A stretch of 64,000 bases of DNA from Vibrio sp. 16 (GCF_963681195.1 NZ_OY808997.1:186001-250000); one strand, 5' to 3'. Shown: positions 1 to 8,870, counted from the first letter of the stretch. A program made the numbers and translations. The notes: a model not told the origin generated them from the sequence alone.

Positions 1-336
1 GTTTACTTCACCTTCATGAGACATGTGTAGGTATTCTTTACCGTTGGCATCGACAACTGCACTCTCTTTTTCGCATTTATTATCCACTGATAACGCGACG
101 CCATCATTCACCATTCCTGAGAAATCAAAACGCATTTTCTGGCTGATGCCTTCTTTGCTAAGCAAAACGGCAAAGAGGAGATCGCCAGGTACACAGAAGC
201 GTTTGCTGTCTTCGTCATGGATTGGGTTGAAATCACCCGCCACTTTCTTAGCGAAATGGCTCGCTTGTTGACGAGTAAACTGAAATTGGTCGCTATTTTG
301 CGAAAAATACGGTGTCAGAAACATAGTTGAATTCAT
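1..336 (-). CDS. DUF3581 family protein, 3' end cut off by window edge
   Basis: The first 112 residues of a protein that continues past the left edge. It starts at ATG 336 and opens with MNSTMFLTPYFSQ. A motif near residues 29-38, AGDFNPIHDE, followed by RFCVPGDLLFAV, resembles the hydratase motif of MaoC-type hot-dog proteins, where the Asp and His are catalytic. I recognise the sequence as DUF3581, common in Vibrio and related gammaproteobacteria. No enzymatic role is established as far as I know, so the hydratase link is inference from the motif. An internal ATG at 324 is an alternative start. Confidence 0.8.
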   Translation of the reverse strand, partial: MNSTMFLTPYFSQNSDQFQFTRQQASHFAKKVAGDFNPIHDEDSKRFCVPGDLLFAVLLSKEGISQKMRFDFSGMVNDGVALSVDNKCEKESAVVDANGKEYLHMSHEGEVN

Positions 337-503
337 GTGGCTATAACTGGAGCGAAGTATACATGAAGGCAGTCAATCAAATGGTCTATCCAGATGAGAA
401 GCTGCAGTGAATATTGAAAATAATATTTTTGTGCGATATTTGCACAACTGGTCAATACTAAGATAAGTGATTAGTTTAGTAACAGTGTCATTCTAACGTT
501 AAG

Positions 504-521
504 TTTGGACAAGGAGGTGAC
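504..521 (+). promoter_or_regulatory. Full-length Shine-Dalgarno before the trypsin-like gene
   Basis: The bases just before ATG 522 read ACAAGGAGGTGAC. They pair with about ten consecutive bases of the 16S rRNA 3' tail, far more than the 4-5 bases seen before most genes here. The rest of 337-521 is AT-rich and holds no gene. Confidence 0.75.
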
Positions 522-1769
522 ATGTCACGACTTCACCTAATCTGGGTGGCTTTCTCTCTTTGGCCGCTTTCTGTTTATGCGATAGTTTCAGGTAATGCCG
601 TAAGCCAAATTGAGTACACAAGTGATTACAGTCATGTGGTATCAGTGGGAGCGAGTGTTAAGGCTGAAGACCACTTTTGTGGTGGTACCATCATCGCTCC
701 GCAATGGGTATTGACTGCGGCGCACTGTTTAGTTGCATCAAGCTCTAGCCAAGAAGACTCGGAAGAGAACCCAGAGAACATAACGCAATACGATGTTGCG
801 AAACCAATAGAGTTGTCGGTGACAGCAGGTGTGGCTGATTTGAGTGATACCGCCATTGGCAATTTGTATCGCGTTACGCATGTTGTCATACACCCAGATT
901 ATTATCCGACTGTCAGCGCAACCACAACAGCTTATCAAAATGATATTGCGCTACTTTATGTTGAGCGCACTTTCTCTGGTACCCCAATCTCTTTAGTTGA
1001 TTCGACAAGATATAGTGAATTGCTCGCGCTAGAACCTCTATGGGATCCTGCTAACCCGCAGCCTAATGTGAAAGTAGCAGGTTGGGGAGATGGTGACACC
1101 TCGGAGCCGGATCCCGCTTTTGGTGGTAGTGATACCATATTGGATGAAGTCGACGTTGCTTTTAACCCTATCGCCGATTGTTATGCTCGTCTAGAGAGCG
1201 GACGTGATACGCCCAGATACATTGCGTCGACAACCGATCCTACCAAGCTATGCACGATGTCGACATTGGTCGTGACAAATGACCAAGATGAAGCGTATGG
1301 AAACGGAGCCTGTGAGGGTGATCCTGGCGGCCCTTTGACCTTTGTTGCTGCTGACTCTAACACTTACCAAGTTGGCATTATTAGCGCTAGCCCTGTGAGC
1401 AACACGATATGCAGTTCTGCGACTATTCCAGCTTGGCACACCAATCTCAATCACTATCTGACTTGGATATCGACATACACAAGTGCGCCAACACCACCCA
1501 CTCAAACTGTCATCAAGCCGACATTTTTAACCTCAACCACGACTCCTGCTCCCGGCGATACCCCCGATGAAGAGGCAGAAGAAGGCAGCACCACACCTGA
1601 AACCTCGCCCAACTGTTCGGGCAGTGCCAATATCGGCGTGGGCAGTGGGACGGCGCAGCTTGGTTGCGATTCGGGCTCAAGCAGTGGTGGCAGCAACGGG
1701 TGGTTAACCATGATTGGGCTGGGCTTGATGTTTTACCGTCGTTATCGGCTCCCAGCACGCGAGAGCTAA
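522..1769 (+). CDS. Secreted trypsin-fold protein with GlyGly-CTERM-like tail; catalytic Ser replaced by Pro
   Basis: A 415-residue S1 (chymotrypsin-fold) protein similar in layout to the Vibrio Ves proteases. Residues 1-20 form a signal peptide ending VYA. The fold starts at IVSG (21-24). Catalytic His68 (TAAHC) and Asp141 (NDIAL) are present. The active-site motif reads CEGDPGGPL (264-272), so the nucleophile position is Pro268 instead of Ser (codon CCT). The tail is a Thr/Pro-rich linker, a Cys-bounded Gly/Ser stretch, a hydrophobic segment (about 392-404) and a basic end, RRYRLPARES. That is the layout of GlyGly-CTERM anchors processed by rhombosortase after type II secretion. It is probably not a protease as sequenced; a binding role or a recent point mutation are both possible. 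Confidence 0.85.
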   Translation: MSRLHLIWVAFSLWPLSVYAIVSGNAVSQIEYTSDYSHVVSVGASVKAEDHFCGGTIIAPQWVLTAAHCLVASSSSQEDSEENPENITQYDVAKPIELSVTAGVADLSDTAIGNLYRVTHVVIHPDYYPTVSATTTAYQNDIALLYVERTFSGTPISLVDSTRYSELLALEPLWDPANPQPNVKVAGWGDGDTSEPDPAFGGSDTILDEVDVAFNPIADCYARLESGRDTPRYIASTTDPTKLCTMSTLVVTNDQDEAYGNGACEGDPGGPLTFVAADSNTYQVGIISASPVSNTICSSATIPAWHTNLNHYLTWISTYTSAPTPPTQTVIKPTFLTSTTTPAPGDTPDEEAEEGSTTPETSPNCSGSANIGVGSGTAQLGCDSGSSSGGSNGWLTMIGLGLMFYRRYRLPARES

Positions 1770-1790
1770 GGTTTGTGAAAACTGAGCAAA

Positions 1791-2318
1791 TTACCGCTCC
1801 GAAAGCCAAATATCAGCCAAGATCTCATCATCTTTATATTGATTTGAGAAATGCTCTAATAGCGCCGCCAGATGTTCACCCGTATCGCAAAGCGTGTTGG
1901 CGACTAAATCTTCAGACACATGAATCGGGCTGGCTTGGGGCTGAGCTTTTGGTGTTACCAGAACTGGAATGATGAACTTGTCTCGACTTGGTTGATGCTG
2001 CTCTTTGAACTGGCGTGCAAAGTGATGGACTTGGTCGGCTTTGGCACAATCGTAATCGTGACTGACGTGATCAATTGACAGCACGAAAATCAAACCGCGA
2101 TAGAGAACCACGCAATCCACGTTTTCAGAAGAGTTTGGCACTGGAACTGACAAGAAAAGGTGTCCGGCTAAGTGGGGAAGTTCGTTCAGTGACGTTTTCA
2201 GTAGTTCGATGTCTTGGCTGTGTTTTGCAACTGTGGAGTTGGCTGAATCTTGAGTGAGTAAAGGCGTGCTGGCGGCATGACAAAAGTCAAACAAAGGAAT
2301 CGAGAATTGTGGGCTCAT
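1791..2318 (-). CDS. Orphan nuclease-like domain, resembles the N-terminal part of DUF2075 proteins
   Basis: A 175-residue cytoplasmic protein with no signal or membrane segment. The pattern VDCVVLYRGLIFVLSID (67-83), followed about 13 residues later by DQVHHFARQFKE and then FIIPVLVTPKA, resembles the nuclease-like N-terminal domain that precedes the helicase part of DUF2075 (Schlafen group 3-like) proteins. There the strand usually ends in E-x-K; here those positions are Ser81 and Asp83, so the site looks degenerate. The helicase part is absent. The assignment is from memory of the family and is moderate. The gene faces the trypsin-like gene, 21 bases from its end. Confidence 0.6.
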   Translation of the reverse strand: MSPQFSIPLFDFCHAASTPLLTQDSANSTVAKHSQDIELLKTSLNELPHLAGHLFLSVPVPNSSENVDCVVLYRGLIFVLSIDHVSHDYDCAKADQVHHFARQFKEQHQPSRDKFIIPVLVTPKAQPQASPIHVSEDLVANTLCDTGEHLAALLEHFSNQYKDDEILADIWLSER

Positions 2319-2357
2319 TGTGTTGATGGTCTGGCTAAATCAAAGCCCTAGTATAAA

Positions 2358-2402
2358 AGGCGCAAAGCAAGAGTGCGACGAGGCCGGTTGCAAAATGCGC
2401 CT
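2358..2402 (-). terminator. Possible hairpin beyond the 2422-2742 gene
   Basis: GGCGCA at 2358-2363 pairs with TGCGCC about 30 bases away, and on the minus strand the right arm is followed by TTTTAT. It lies between two minus-strand genes. The long loop makes this a weak call. Confidence 0.3.
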
Positions 2403-2421
2403 AAAAGCCAGATACACGTCT

Positions 2422-2742
2422 TTAGAACATGTATTGAGATACCGAGTGGTGCACACCATGATCGGTTTTTGTTTTCGCAGGTAAGTTAGTTTGAGCCAAC
2501 ACCAGCTGGTTATTTTTTATTTTGAATTGGATCTCTTCGCCTGATTCAAACGTCAGCGTATAGCCTGTCGTGATAGAACTGAGCATTCCAGCCCCTTCAA
2601 AGTACTGTTCAATCGCTTTGAAGTTAGCCACGGTTCTTAGTTGGATACCATCGTTGAACAGATAGGTCGTTTCAGATGGAAAGGTTTCATCCTGCAGGTA
2701 ACGACACATAGTCAGCAGAGAGTCATTCGTGAAGGTAATCAT
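2422..2742 (-). CDS. Hypothetical protein of about 106 residues
   Basis: I do not recognise this family. The start at ATG 2742 (MITFTNDSLLTMC) is preferred over an upstream one at 2769, because GGGAAAG sits 6-7 bases before it. The protein has no signal peptide or membrane segment. It alternates polar and hydrophobic residues in a way that suggests a small mixed alpha/beta fold. The tail is His/Ser-rich (DHGVHHSVSQYMF). It lies alone between two hairpins, downstream of the phosphatase-fold lipoprotein gene. Confidence 0.65.
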   Translation of the reverse strand: MITFTNDSLLTMCRYLQDETFPSETTYLFNDGIQLRTVANFKAIEQYFEGAGMLSSITTGYTLTFESGEEIQFKIKNNQLVLAQTNLPAKTKTDHGVHHSVSQYMF

Positions 2743-2845
2743 AGTGCTTTCCCGATGGTTGTTGGTCAAAAATCAGGAACGGACTATAGCGGAATTTATA
2801 ATTGATATTTAAATCACTTACTTTTGCTTACTTGTCAGTAAAAGT

Positions 2846-2871
2846 AAGCCCTACTTACTGCAGTAGGGCTT
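2846..2871 (-). terminator. Hairpin downstream of the lipoprotein gene
   Basis: AAGCCCTAC (2846-2854) pairs perfectly with GTAGGGCTT (2863-2871). On the minus strand it directly follows the stop codon of the 2879-4249 gene. The T-tract is poor (ACTTTTACTG). Confidence 0.6.
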
Positions 2872-2878
2872 GTTCAGA

Positions 2879-4249
2879 TTAAAACTTGGCCTTCACCCAA
2901 ATCATACGGTGATCTGAAGAAACATCTTTTCCATTGCCATATTTGCCGACACGTTTGTCGTTAAACAGGCGGTAGCTTTCTTCCGTTGGCGTTGACCAGT
3001 ACACGCCCGAGTCGATCACGTTTAGCGTTGCGGATGGCATTGCGTAATCCACTCCTAACCCGAAGGTTGACGTCACATGTTCAGGCTTAGGATGGCGCTT
3101 ACCACTTGATTCGATGTGTTTGACCGCGCCTTGGCTTGATGGGTAGAGCTCACCATTCATCACTTTTTGATTGAGCAATGGGTCATTATGCAGCGCTTGC
3201 ATCACCGAGCTTACGCCATCGCCAGCTACAGGGTCGAGGTTTAGGTCACCCATGATCACAAAGTGTTTGCCCTGTTCCAGACCGCCCGTGTTACCCGCAT
3301 CGTCATAGAAGTATGGCTTACCTTGAATGTATTGATGCCAGAAGGCGACTTCAGCCGCGTTTTGCATCTGGTTTTTGCCAGTATCGAACACCGGTGGTGT
3401 TGGGTGTGACATCAATAGGTGAACCACTTGGTCGCCCTTGTCTGTCGGGATAATGATTGGCGCATCGACGTGGTTTTTCGACGATAGACGAACCTGTTGC
3501 CACTCTTCGTCGCTGTACCAAGGGTCACCACATTTCATGCCTTGCGGGATCTTATTGTACTTATCATTGCATTTGGTAATGGTTGGGATCGTTGCACCCG
3601 CGAGATCTTTCCATTTGAACTCTTGGAAAGTACGCGTGTTTTCGGTGTCAATTTCATACTTGGACATTAAAGCGAACGCGTATTGTCCATGGTAAAAACC
3701 AAAGCCCCATGCATCGCCTGGCAGTTGACCTTTCTTGCCATTGTTGTCCAAGTCAAGATCGCTTAATAACCCCGTGTTGGTCGCGTAAGATTCAAAAAAC
3801 GGGTACTCAATAGCGGTTAGGTTAGGTTGGCCGCCCGCACCCTCACTGCTTTGCGGAACTGACAGGTAGTTGGTTTGAAAACCAATAAGCGCGGCTTTAT
3901 CTTCGCCGGTACCGTCGTTGTTGAATTCAGCCATCATGATCACATCAGGGCGGTTTTTCTGGATGATAGCCGCGACGTTGCGAATCTGAATGACTTTCTC
4001 AGCCGTTTGCTTGTCTTCCTCACTGATCGAGCCATCAAGGTAGCGAGTAACTAAAGCCGTTTGTTGTTTAGGTTCGATCTGCATCTCTTTCACTAAGTCT
4101 TCGAAGGTCGCTCGGTCGAAAGAGAGGTTGTAAGTCGCGATGGTTACTTCAGTCATTGGGGACTCGGTCGTTTGGGTGGTCATAGCGCCGCAGCCAGTTA
4201 GCAGTGTAGCACTAATGGCGAGAGCCAAAGGAGTTGTTAGCTTTTTCAT
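2879..4249 (-). CDS. Lipoprotein of the endonuclease/exonuclease/phosphatase fold
   Basis: A 456-residue protein. The lipobox LLTGC places the lipid-bearing Cys at residue 20, so it is probably anchored in the outer membrane or periplasm. The fold's hallmarks appear in order: IATYNLSFDR (37-46), the metal-binding Glu in VIMMAEFNND, the histidine in MSHPTPP, GDLNLDP, and a C-terminal SSDHRMIWV. This superfamily includes DNases, phosphodiesterases and phosphatases, and the sequence does not fix the substrate. Key residues look intact, so it should be active. It starts at ATG 4249 and is transcribed alone. Confidence 0.85.
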   Translation of the reverse strand: MKKLTTPLALAISATLLTGCGAMTTQTTESPMTEVTIATYNLSFDRATFEDLVKEMQIEPKQQTALVTRYLDGSISEEDKQTAEKVIQIRNVAAIIQKNRPDVIMMAEFNNDGTGEDKAALIGFQTNYLSVPQSSEGAGGQPNLTAIEYPFFESYATNTGLLSDLDLDNNGKKGQLPGDAWGFGFYHGQYAFALMSKYEIDTENTRTFQEFKWKDLAGATIPTITKCNDKYNKIPQGMKCGDPWYSDEEWQQVRLSSKNHVDAPIIIPTDKGDQVVHLLMSHPTPPVFDTGKNQMQNAAEVAFWHQYIQGKPYFYDDAGNTGGLEQGKHFVIMGDLNLDPVAGDGVSSVMQALHNDPLLNQKVMNGELYPSSQGAVKHIESSGKRHPKPEHVTSTFGLGVDYAMPSATLNVIDSGVYWSTPTEESYRLFNDKRVGKYGNGKDVSSDHRMIWVKAKF

Positions 4250-4493
4250 CTAAGAAGCATTCTGGTTATGAATATCAAAGGAATGGTAGTGTGAATACCC
4301 TAAATGTAAAGTGACCCGAGTCGCGGTGTAATTGTTCTGTCGACCGTTTGCAGGATTTATGAGCACAGTCTCAAGGTGCATAAAAAAATGAATGTGATTC
4401 ACCGCCCATATTTGCATTAATAATCAGCATGCTTGGTTTTTATCGGGTTAATTGGTTGGACACTATTTCACCGATAACAAGCAAGGAAAGCGC

Positions 4494-5762
4494 ATGAAAG
4501 ACGAAACGCTATCTATCCATTTTGGCTACGAGACAGACCCAACCACCAAATCAGTAGCGACGCCCATCTATCAAACGGTTGCCTACGAGTTTGACAATGC
4601 ACAGCATGGTGCTGACCTATTTAACCTCGAAGTCCCTGGCAATATCTACACCCGAATCATGAACCCAACCAACGACGTGTTGGAAAAACGCATGGCGGCC
4701 CTAGAAGGCGGAATTGCAGGTTTGGTTGTTAGTGCAGGCAGCGCCGCGATTAACTATGCCATTCTTACGTTGGCACAAGCGGGGGATAATATCGTCTCAA
4801 CGCCGCAGCTTTATGGTGGTACCTATACGTTGTTTGCCCACATGCTGCCAAACCAAGGTATCAAGGTGAAATTTGCCAAAGACGATAAGCCGGAAAGTTT
4901 GGCTGAACTTATCGATGAGAATACCAAAGCGGTCTACTGTGAAAGTATCGGCAACCCCGCTGGCAATATCATTGATCTAGAGCGAGTGGCGGAGTTGGCG
5001 CACGCACAAGGCGTTCCTGTGATAGTTGATAATACCGTCGCCACTCCTGCGCTGTGCAAACCGATAGAGTTTGGTGCGGATATTGTTGTTCATTCATTGA
5101 CTAAATACGTTGGCGGCCATGGCACAACGCTAGGCGGCATTATTATCGATTCCGGCAAGTTCCCATGGGCAGATCACAAAGAGCGATTCCCAGTCTTCAA
5201 TCAACCAGAGCCTTCGTATCATGGTGTGGTCTACACTGAGGCATTCGGTGAGGCGGCGTTTATTGGTCGTGCTCGCACGGTTCCGTTAAGAAATACCGGT
5301 GCGGCGTTGTCGCCAATGAATGCGTTCATGTTGATGCAAGGTTTAGAGACCTTATCTTTGCGCATGGAACGACACACAGAAAACGCCTTGAAAGTGGCGC
5401 AGTACCTTGAGCAGCACGACAAAGTCAGCTGGGTGAGCTACGCGGGATTACCGAGCTCCGAGTTCTACCCATTGGCGGAAAAATATATGAAGGGCAAGCC
5501 GTCTGCGATTCTCTCGTTTGGTTTGAAAGGTGGCTATAACGCTGGCGTCAGCTTCTATGATGCGCTGCAGATCTTCAAGCGTTTGGTCAACATTGGTGAT
5601 GCAAAATCATTGGCTTGCCACCCTGCGTCTACCACGCACCGTCAATTGAGTGAGGCGGAGCAAAAACAAGCGGGTGTCTCGCCAGAGATGATTCGCCTGT
5701 CAGTGGGCATTGAGCACATAGATGACATCATCGCCGACCTAGAGCAAGCCTTAAACGCTTAA
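4494..5762 (+). CDS. metY: O-acetylhomoserine aminocarboxypropyltransferase (sulfhydrylase)
   Basis: A PLP enzyme of the Cys/Met-metabolism family. It joins O-acetylhomoserine with sulfide or methanethiol to give homocysteine or methionine in the cytoplasm. The 422-residue length matches the family. The start at ATG 4494 (MKDETLSIHFGYETDP) has AAGGAAAG just upstream; an in-frame start at 4452 lacks one. The PLP Lys is Lys204 in SLTKYVGGHG, and the cofactor loop YTRIMNPTNDVLEKR lies near residues 52-66. The gene stands alone with a strong terminator. I saw no tandem MetJ boxes upstream. Confidence 0.92.
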   Translation: MKDETLSIHFGYETDPTTKSVATPIYQTVAYEFDNAQHGADLFNLEVPGNIYTRIMNPTNDVLEKRMAALEGGIAGLVVSAGSAAINYAILTLAQAGDNIVSTPQLYGGTYTLFAHMLPNQGIKVKFAKDDKPESLAELIDENTKAVYCESIGNPAGNIIDLERVAELAHAQGVPVIVDNTVATPALCKPIEFGADIVVHSLTKYVGGHGTTLGGIIIDSGKFPWADHKERFPVFNQPEPSYHGVVYTEAFGEAAFIGRARTVPLRNTGAALSPMNAFMLMQGLETLSLRMERHTENALKVAQYLEQHDKVSWVSYAGLPSSEFYPLAEKYMKGKPSAILSFGLKGGYNAGVSFYDALQIFKRLVNIGDAKSLACHPASTTHRQLSEAEQKQAGVSPEMIRLSVGIEHIDDIIADLEQALNA

Positions 5763-5777
5763 CGGTCATAAACAGCA

Positions 5778-5809
5778 AACGGCGCTGAAATTGTCAGCGC
5801 CGTTTTTTA
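5778..5809 (+). terminator. Intrinsic terminator of metY
   Basis: AACGGCGCTGA (5778-5788) pairs with TCAGCGCCGTT (5794-5804) around a five-base loop, followed by a T-run. It may also serve the convergent gene ending at 5832. Confidence 0.92.
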
Positions 5810-5831
5810 TTTCACCCTAGTGACCTTTGGG

Positions 5832-7367
5832 TTACTCGTTGGTTGGCTTGATGAAAGAGCCATAAATATCATGACGTCGGTGTTTCAGGTTGGTGACCGA
5901 GCCTTCGGTATTGAGCTGCTTGAGCTTAGTAAGATCGACATCGGCAAAGATGATCATCTCGGTGTTGGCACTGGCCTCTGTGAGCGTGGCATCGTGGGGG
6001 AAGTAGATATCAGAAGGTGAGAAGACCGCCGATTGCGCGTACTGAATATCAACGTTGTCCACGCGCGGTAGGTTGCCCACACTACCACCAATCGCCACAT
6101 AGCATTCGTTTTCAATCGCCCTTGCTTGAGAACAGATTCTGACTCGTTGATAACCATTTTTGGTGTCTGTCCAGAAGGGGACAAAAATGATCTGCACGCC
6201 TTGCTCTGCCATCATGCGGCCAAGTTCCGGAAATTCGCTGTCGTAACAAATCAAAATACCAATTCGACCCGCGTCGGTTTCGAACACTTTGACGTTGTCT
6301 CCACCATCAATAACCCAATCTTTCTCTTCATGAGGGGTAATGTGGATTTTATATTGCGCCTCGATGTGCCCATCACGCTGCAACAAGTAAGAGACATTGT
6401 AGAGCTTGTCATTTTCCAGTACTGGCACACTACCCGCGATGATGTTGATGTTGTAGGTCACTGCCATTTGTGAAAATCGGTTTTTGATCTCTTCACTAAA
6501 TTGGGCAAGGAAGCGAATCGCCTCTACAGAGTTTTGACCTTTTTGCATCCCCATCAGCGGTGCATTAAAAAATTCGGGGAAGAGAGCGAAGTCCGCTTTG
6601 TAGTTAGATAGCGAGGTCACAAAGAACTCCGCTTGATCCATCAAGTCATCTAAGTCTCGCATGGCGCGCATTTGCCATTGCACCACCCCAATACGAACTA
6701 ACGTCTTTTCGATATCGTGTACAGACTGAATGTCTTCTTCATAAAAGAAGTTATCCCACTCAAGCAAGGTCGCGTAACCTTGCGAGGCGTCGTCTTCGGG
6801 CAGGTAGTTGCGCATCAAGCGTTTGACGTCGAAATCGTTCGCCAGTTGGAACGACAAGATAGGATCATGCAGCTCACGACGTTTTATTTTGTCGATGTAT
6901 TCTGGCACCGTCAGTGAATCAGCGTGCTCCTGATAATTAGGAATTCGGCCGCCTGTGAGAATCGCTTTAAAGTTTTTACTGCGGCATAACTCTTTACGTG
7001 CGTCGTAGAGACGGCGTCCTAATCTGAGCCCGCGATAATCTGGGTGAACGAAGACATCCAAACCATACATGGCATCGCCTTTCGGGTTGTTTTGGATGAC
7101 ATTGTTTTCATCAATGATATCGGTGTAAACGTGCGGCAAAGAGAAGCGATTGTAGTCGACTTTGATAGTCAGAGCGGCGCCAACGATTTTTCCATTATCC
7201 TCGATACACACTTGCCCATCAGGGAATTGGTGAATCAATTCCATGATGGTACTGCGTGGCCAAGCGCCTCCAACATCTGGGAAGACCAGATCCATGAGCT
7301 CGGCAATTTCTGGGTAGTCCTCTTTCTCGATGGTTCGCAGAGAAAGTTTTGGCGTCGTGTTGTCCAT
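5832..7367 (-). CDS. Fused GNAT acetyltransferase and carbon-nitrogen hydrolase (nitrilase)
   Basis: A 511-residue two-domain enzyme. Residues 8-200 form a GNAT domain, with the acetyl-CoA loop in FVHPDYRGLRLGRRLYD (R112-x-x-R-x-G-R118). Residues 225-500 form a nitrilase-superfamily amidase with an intact triad: Glu265 (LFPEFF), Lys340 (AQYKIH) and Cys374 (ILICYDSEFPE). The fusion recurs in many bacteria, so this is a known architecture whose substrate I cannot name. An acetylated amide intermediate handled in two steps is a reasonable inference. It faces metY across that gene's terminator. Confidence 0.9.
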   Translation of the reverse strand: MDNTTPKLSLRTIEKEDYPEIAELMDLVFPDVGGAWPRSTIMELIHQFPDGQVCIEDNGKIVGAALTIKVDYNRFSLPHVYTDIIDENNVIQNNPKGDAMYGLDVFVHPDYRGLRLGRRLYDARKELCRSKNFKAILTGGRIPNYQEHADSLTVPEYIDKIKRRELHDPILSFQLANDFDVKRLMRNYLPEDDASQGYATLLEWDNFFYEEDIQSVHDIEKTLVRIGVVQWQMRAMRDLDDLMDQAEFFVTSLSNYKADFALFPEFFNAPLMGMQKGQNSVEAIRFLAQFSEEIKNRFSQMAVTYNINIIAGSVPVLENDKLYNVSYLLQRDGHIEAQYKIHITPHEEKDWVIDGGDNVKVFETDAGRIGILICYDSEFPELGRMMAEQGVQIIFVPFWTDTKNGYQRVRICSQARAIENECYVAIGGSVGNLPRVDNVDIQYAQSAVFSPSDIYFPHDATLTEASANTEMIIFADVDLTKLKQLNTEGSVTNLKHRRHDIYGSFIKPTNE

Positions 7368-7408
7368 AACAGTGTTCCATTTTTTACAGCATTAACATAA
7401 GCCTAACA

Positions 7409-7440
7409 CATTCAGGCTCAATGCTTAATGAGCCTGAATG
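7409..7440 (-). terminator. Twelve-base-pair hairpin between two minus-strand genes
   Basis: CATTCAGGCTCA (7409-7420) pairs perfectly with TGAGCCTGAATG (7429-7440). It follows the stop codon of the CNNM-type gene. There is no clear T-run, so it may be a terminator or an RNA-stabilising stem. Confidence 0.6.
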
Positions 7441-7451
7441 AGGGAAAGGCG

Positions 7452-8738
7452 TTACTCTGGGAGGGTATCGGCTCGCGTCGCCTTGACCTGAAGAATCCGG
7501 TTGTTATCGACCTTGATGATCTCAAACTGCCATTCTTGATAGCGAATGCACTCGCCAACGTCTGGTACTCGACCGATCATCCAAGTCAACAATCCGTTCA
7601 GTGTTTGGAAGCCTTCTGTCTCTTCACCCTCAATGACACTAATTTCTAAGCGATGCTTAAGCTCATTGAGTGGAATCAAGGCATCCATCCACCAACTGCC
7701 ATCATGTTGCTGTTTCGCCCACGAGTGAAGCGGAGTCATGCCCAGTTCGCCAGCAATCGATTCGAGCAAATCGTAGTGGGTGACTAAGCCTTGAACGTCG
7801 CCGTATTCATCGACGATAAATGCCATCTCGCTGTTGCTTTTTTGCATGTCGTTCAGCAGTGGTAAGCCTTTGATTGACTCTGGTACATAACGCGGTCGGC
7901 GAGCTTGTTTTACTAAGATGGTGATGGAGAGCTCGTCATATTGATCGAGCAGCACCTTGGATGAAATCGTTCCTATGATGTTATCTAAACTGCCGTGGAC
8001 CAAAGGCCAAACGGAATGCTGAGTCTGACGCATCTGTTTGAGAACCTGTTCAATCGGCTGGCTGACATCCAGATATTCAATATCGCAGCGCGGCGTCATT
8101 AGTGACGTCGCTAAGCGGTCATTTAGGTGGAGCAGATTGCTGATCATTTGTTGCTCTTGCGGTTCAATCGCTCCAGACTCTGACCCTTCTGTCACCAAGG
8201 CGACTATGTCTTCTTCAGTGACTTGATCGCTGTCATCTCCGTTTTGACGTAGCAGCGTTAACAGAGCGTCGGTCGAGCGGCTTAGCAGTACCACAAACGG
8301 AGTGGTCAAAATCGCCAGCCAGTGGATAGGGTAAGCCACGATCACCGCGATGTATTCGGCGTTCCTTTGTGCGAAGCGTTTCGGTACCAACTCACCGACC
8401 ACAATGGCGAAGTAGGTGATCAAAATAACCACACTCGCGGTCGCAACAATAGCAGCGAGTTCGGCTTCAAGCCCTTGTGATGTCAACCAAATTGCAAACG
8501 GGGCAGATAAGGTCGCCTCACCGAAAATACCGCTCAAAATACCGATCGCGGTAATACCGATTTGAATTGTAGAGAGGAATCGGGTTGGGTTGTTCTTTAG
8601 CTCTAATGCGAGTTGTGCGGAGGGTTGCGTTTCAGCGAGCTTTTTCAAGCGGCTCGATTTTGCTGCGACGAGCGCCAGTTCTGACATGGCAAAAATGCCG
8701 TTAAGGGTGATAAGCCCCACCAGTATGAAAATATCCAT
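7452..8738 (-). CDS. CNNM/HlyC-CorC family membrane protein with CBS domains
   Basis: A 428-residue protein. Residues 1-190 are a DUF21 (CNNM) transmembrane domain, with small-residue-rich segments and the motif GELVPKRFA. Residues about 205-330 hold two CBS repeats (SLMTPRCDIEYLD; MAFIVDEYGDVQGLVTHYDLL). The C-terminal CorC_HlyC domain spans about 345-425. Relatives are annotated as hemolysins but are more plausibly Mg2+ or polyamine transporters, as for CorC-like proteins and E. coli PaeA (YtfL). The substrate cannot be read from the sequence. Confidence 0.88.
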   Translation of the reverse strand: MDIFILVGLITLNGIFAMSELALVAAKSSRLKKLAETQPSAQLALELKNNPTRFLSTIQIGITAIGILSGIFGEATLSAPFAIWLTSQGLEAELAAIVATASVVILITYFAIVVGELVPKRFAQRNAEYIAVIVAYPIHWLAILTTPFVVLLSRSTDALLTLLRQNGDDSDQVTEEDIVALVTEGSESGAIEPQEQQMISNLLHLNDRLATSLMTPRCDIEYLDVSQPIEQVLKQMRQTQHSVWPLVHGSLDNIIGTISSKVLLDQYDELSITILVKQARRPRYVPESIKGLPLLNDMQKSNSEMAFIVDEYGDVQGLVTHYDLLESIAGELGMTPLHSWAKQQHDGSWWMDALIPLNELKHRLEISVIEGEETEGFQTLNGLLTWMIGRVPDVGECIRYQEWQFEIIKVDNNRILQVKATRADTLPE

Positions 8739-8870
8739 TGATTGTTCCAGTAATAAACACGTCGTCAGGATAACGAGAGCAACCTATAAAAGATAGGCAA
8801 TAAGTCCACGATAACGCTAAATATTTTTACGGTGACGATAGGATATTCTGATTGAAAGTTTGAGCCAAGT

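Noticed and set aside
4300..4493. MetJ or MetR operators before metY
   Set aside because: No tandem AGACGTCT-like boxes and no convincing TGAA-N5-TTCA site were found.
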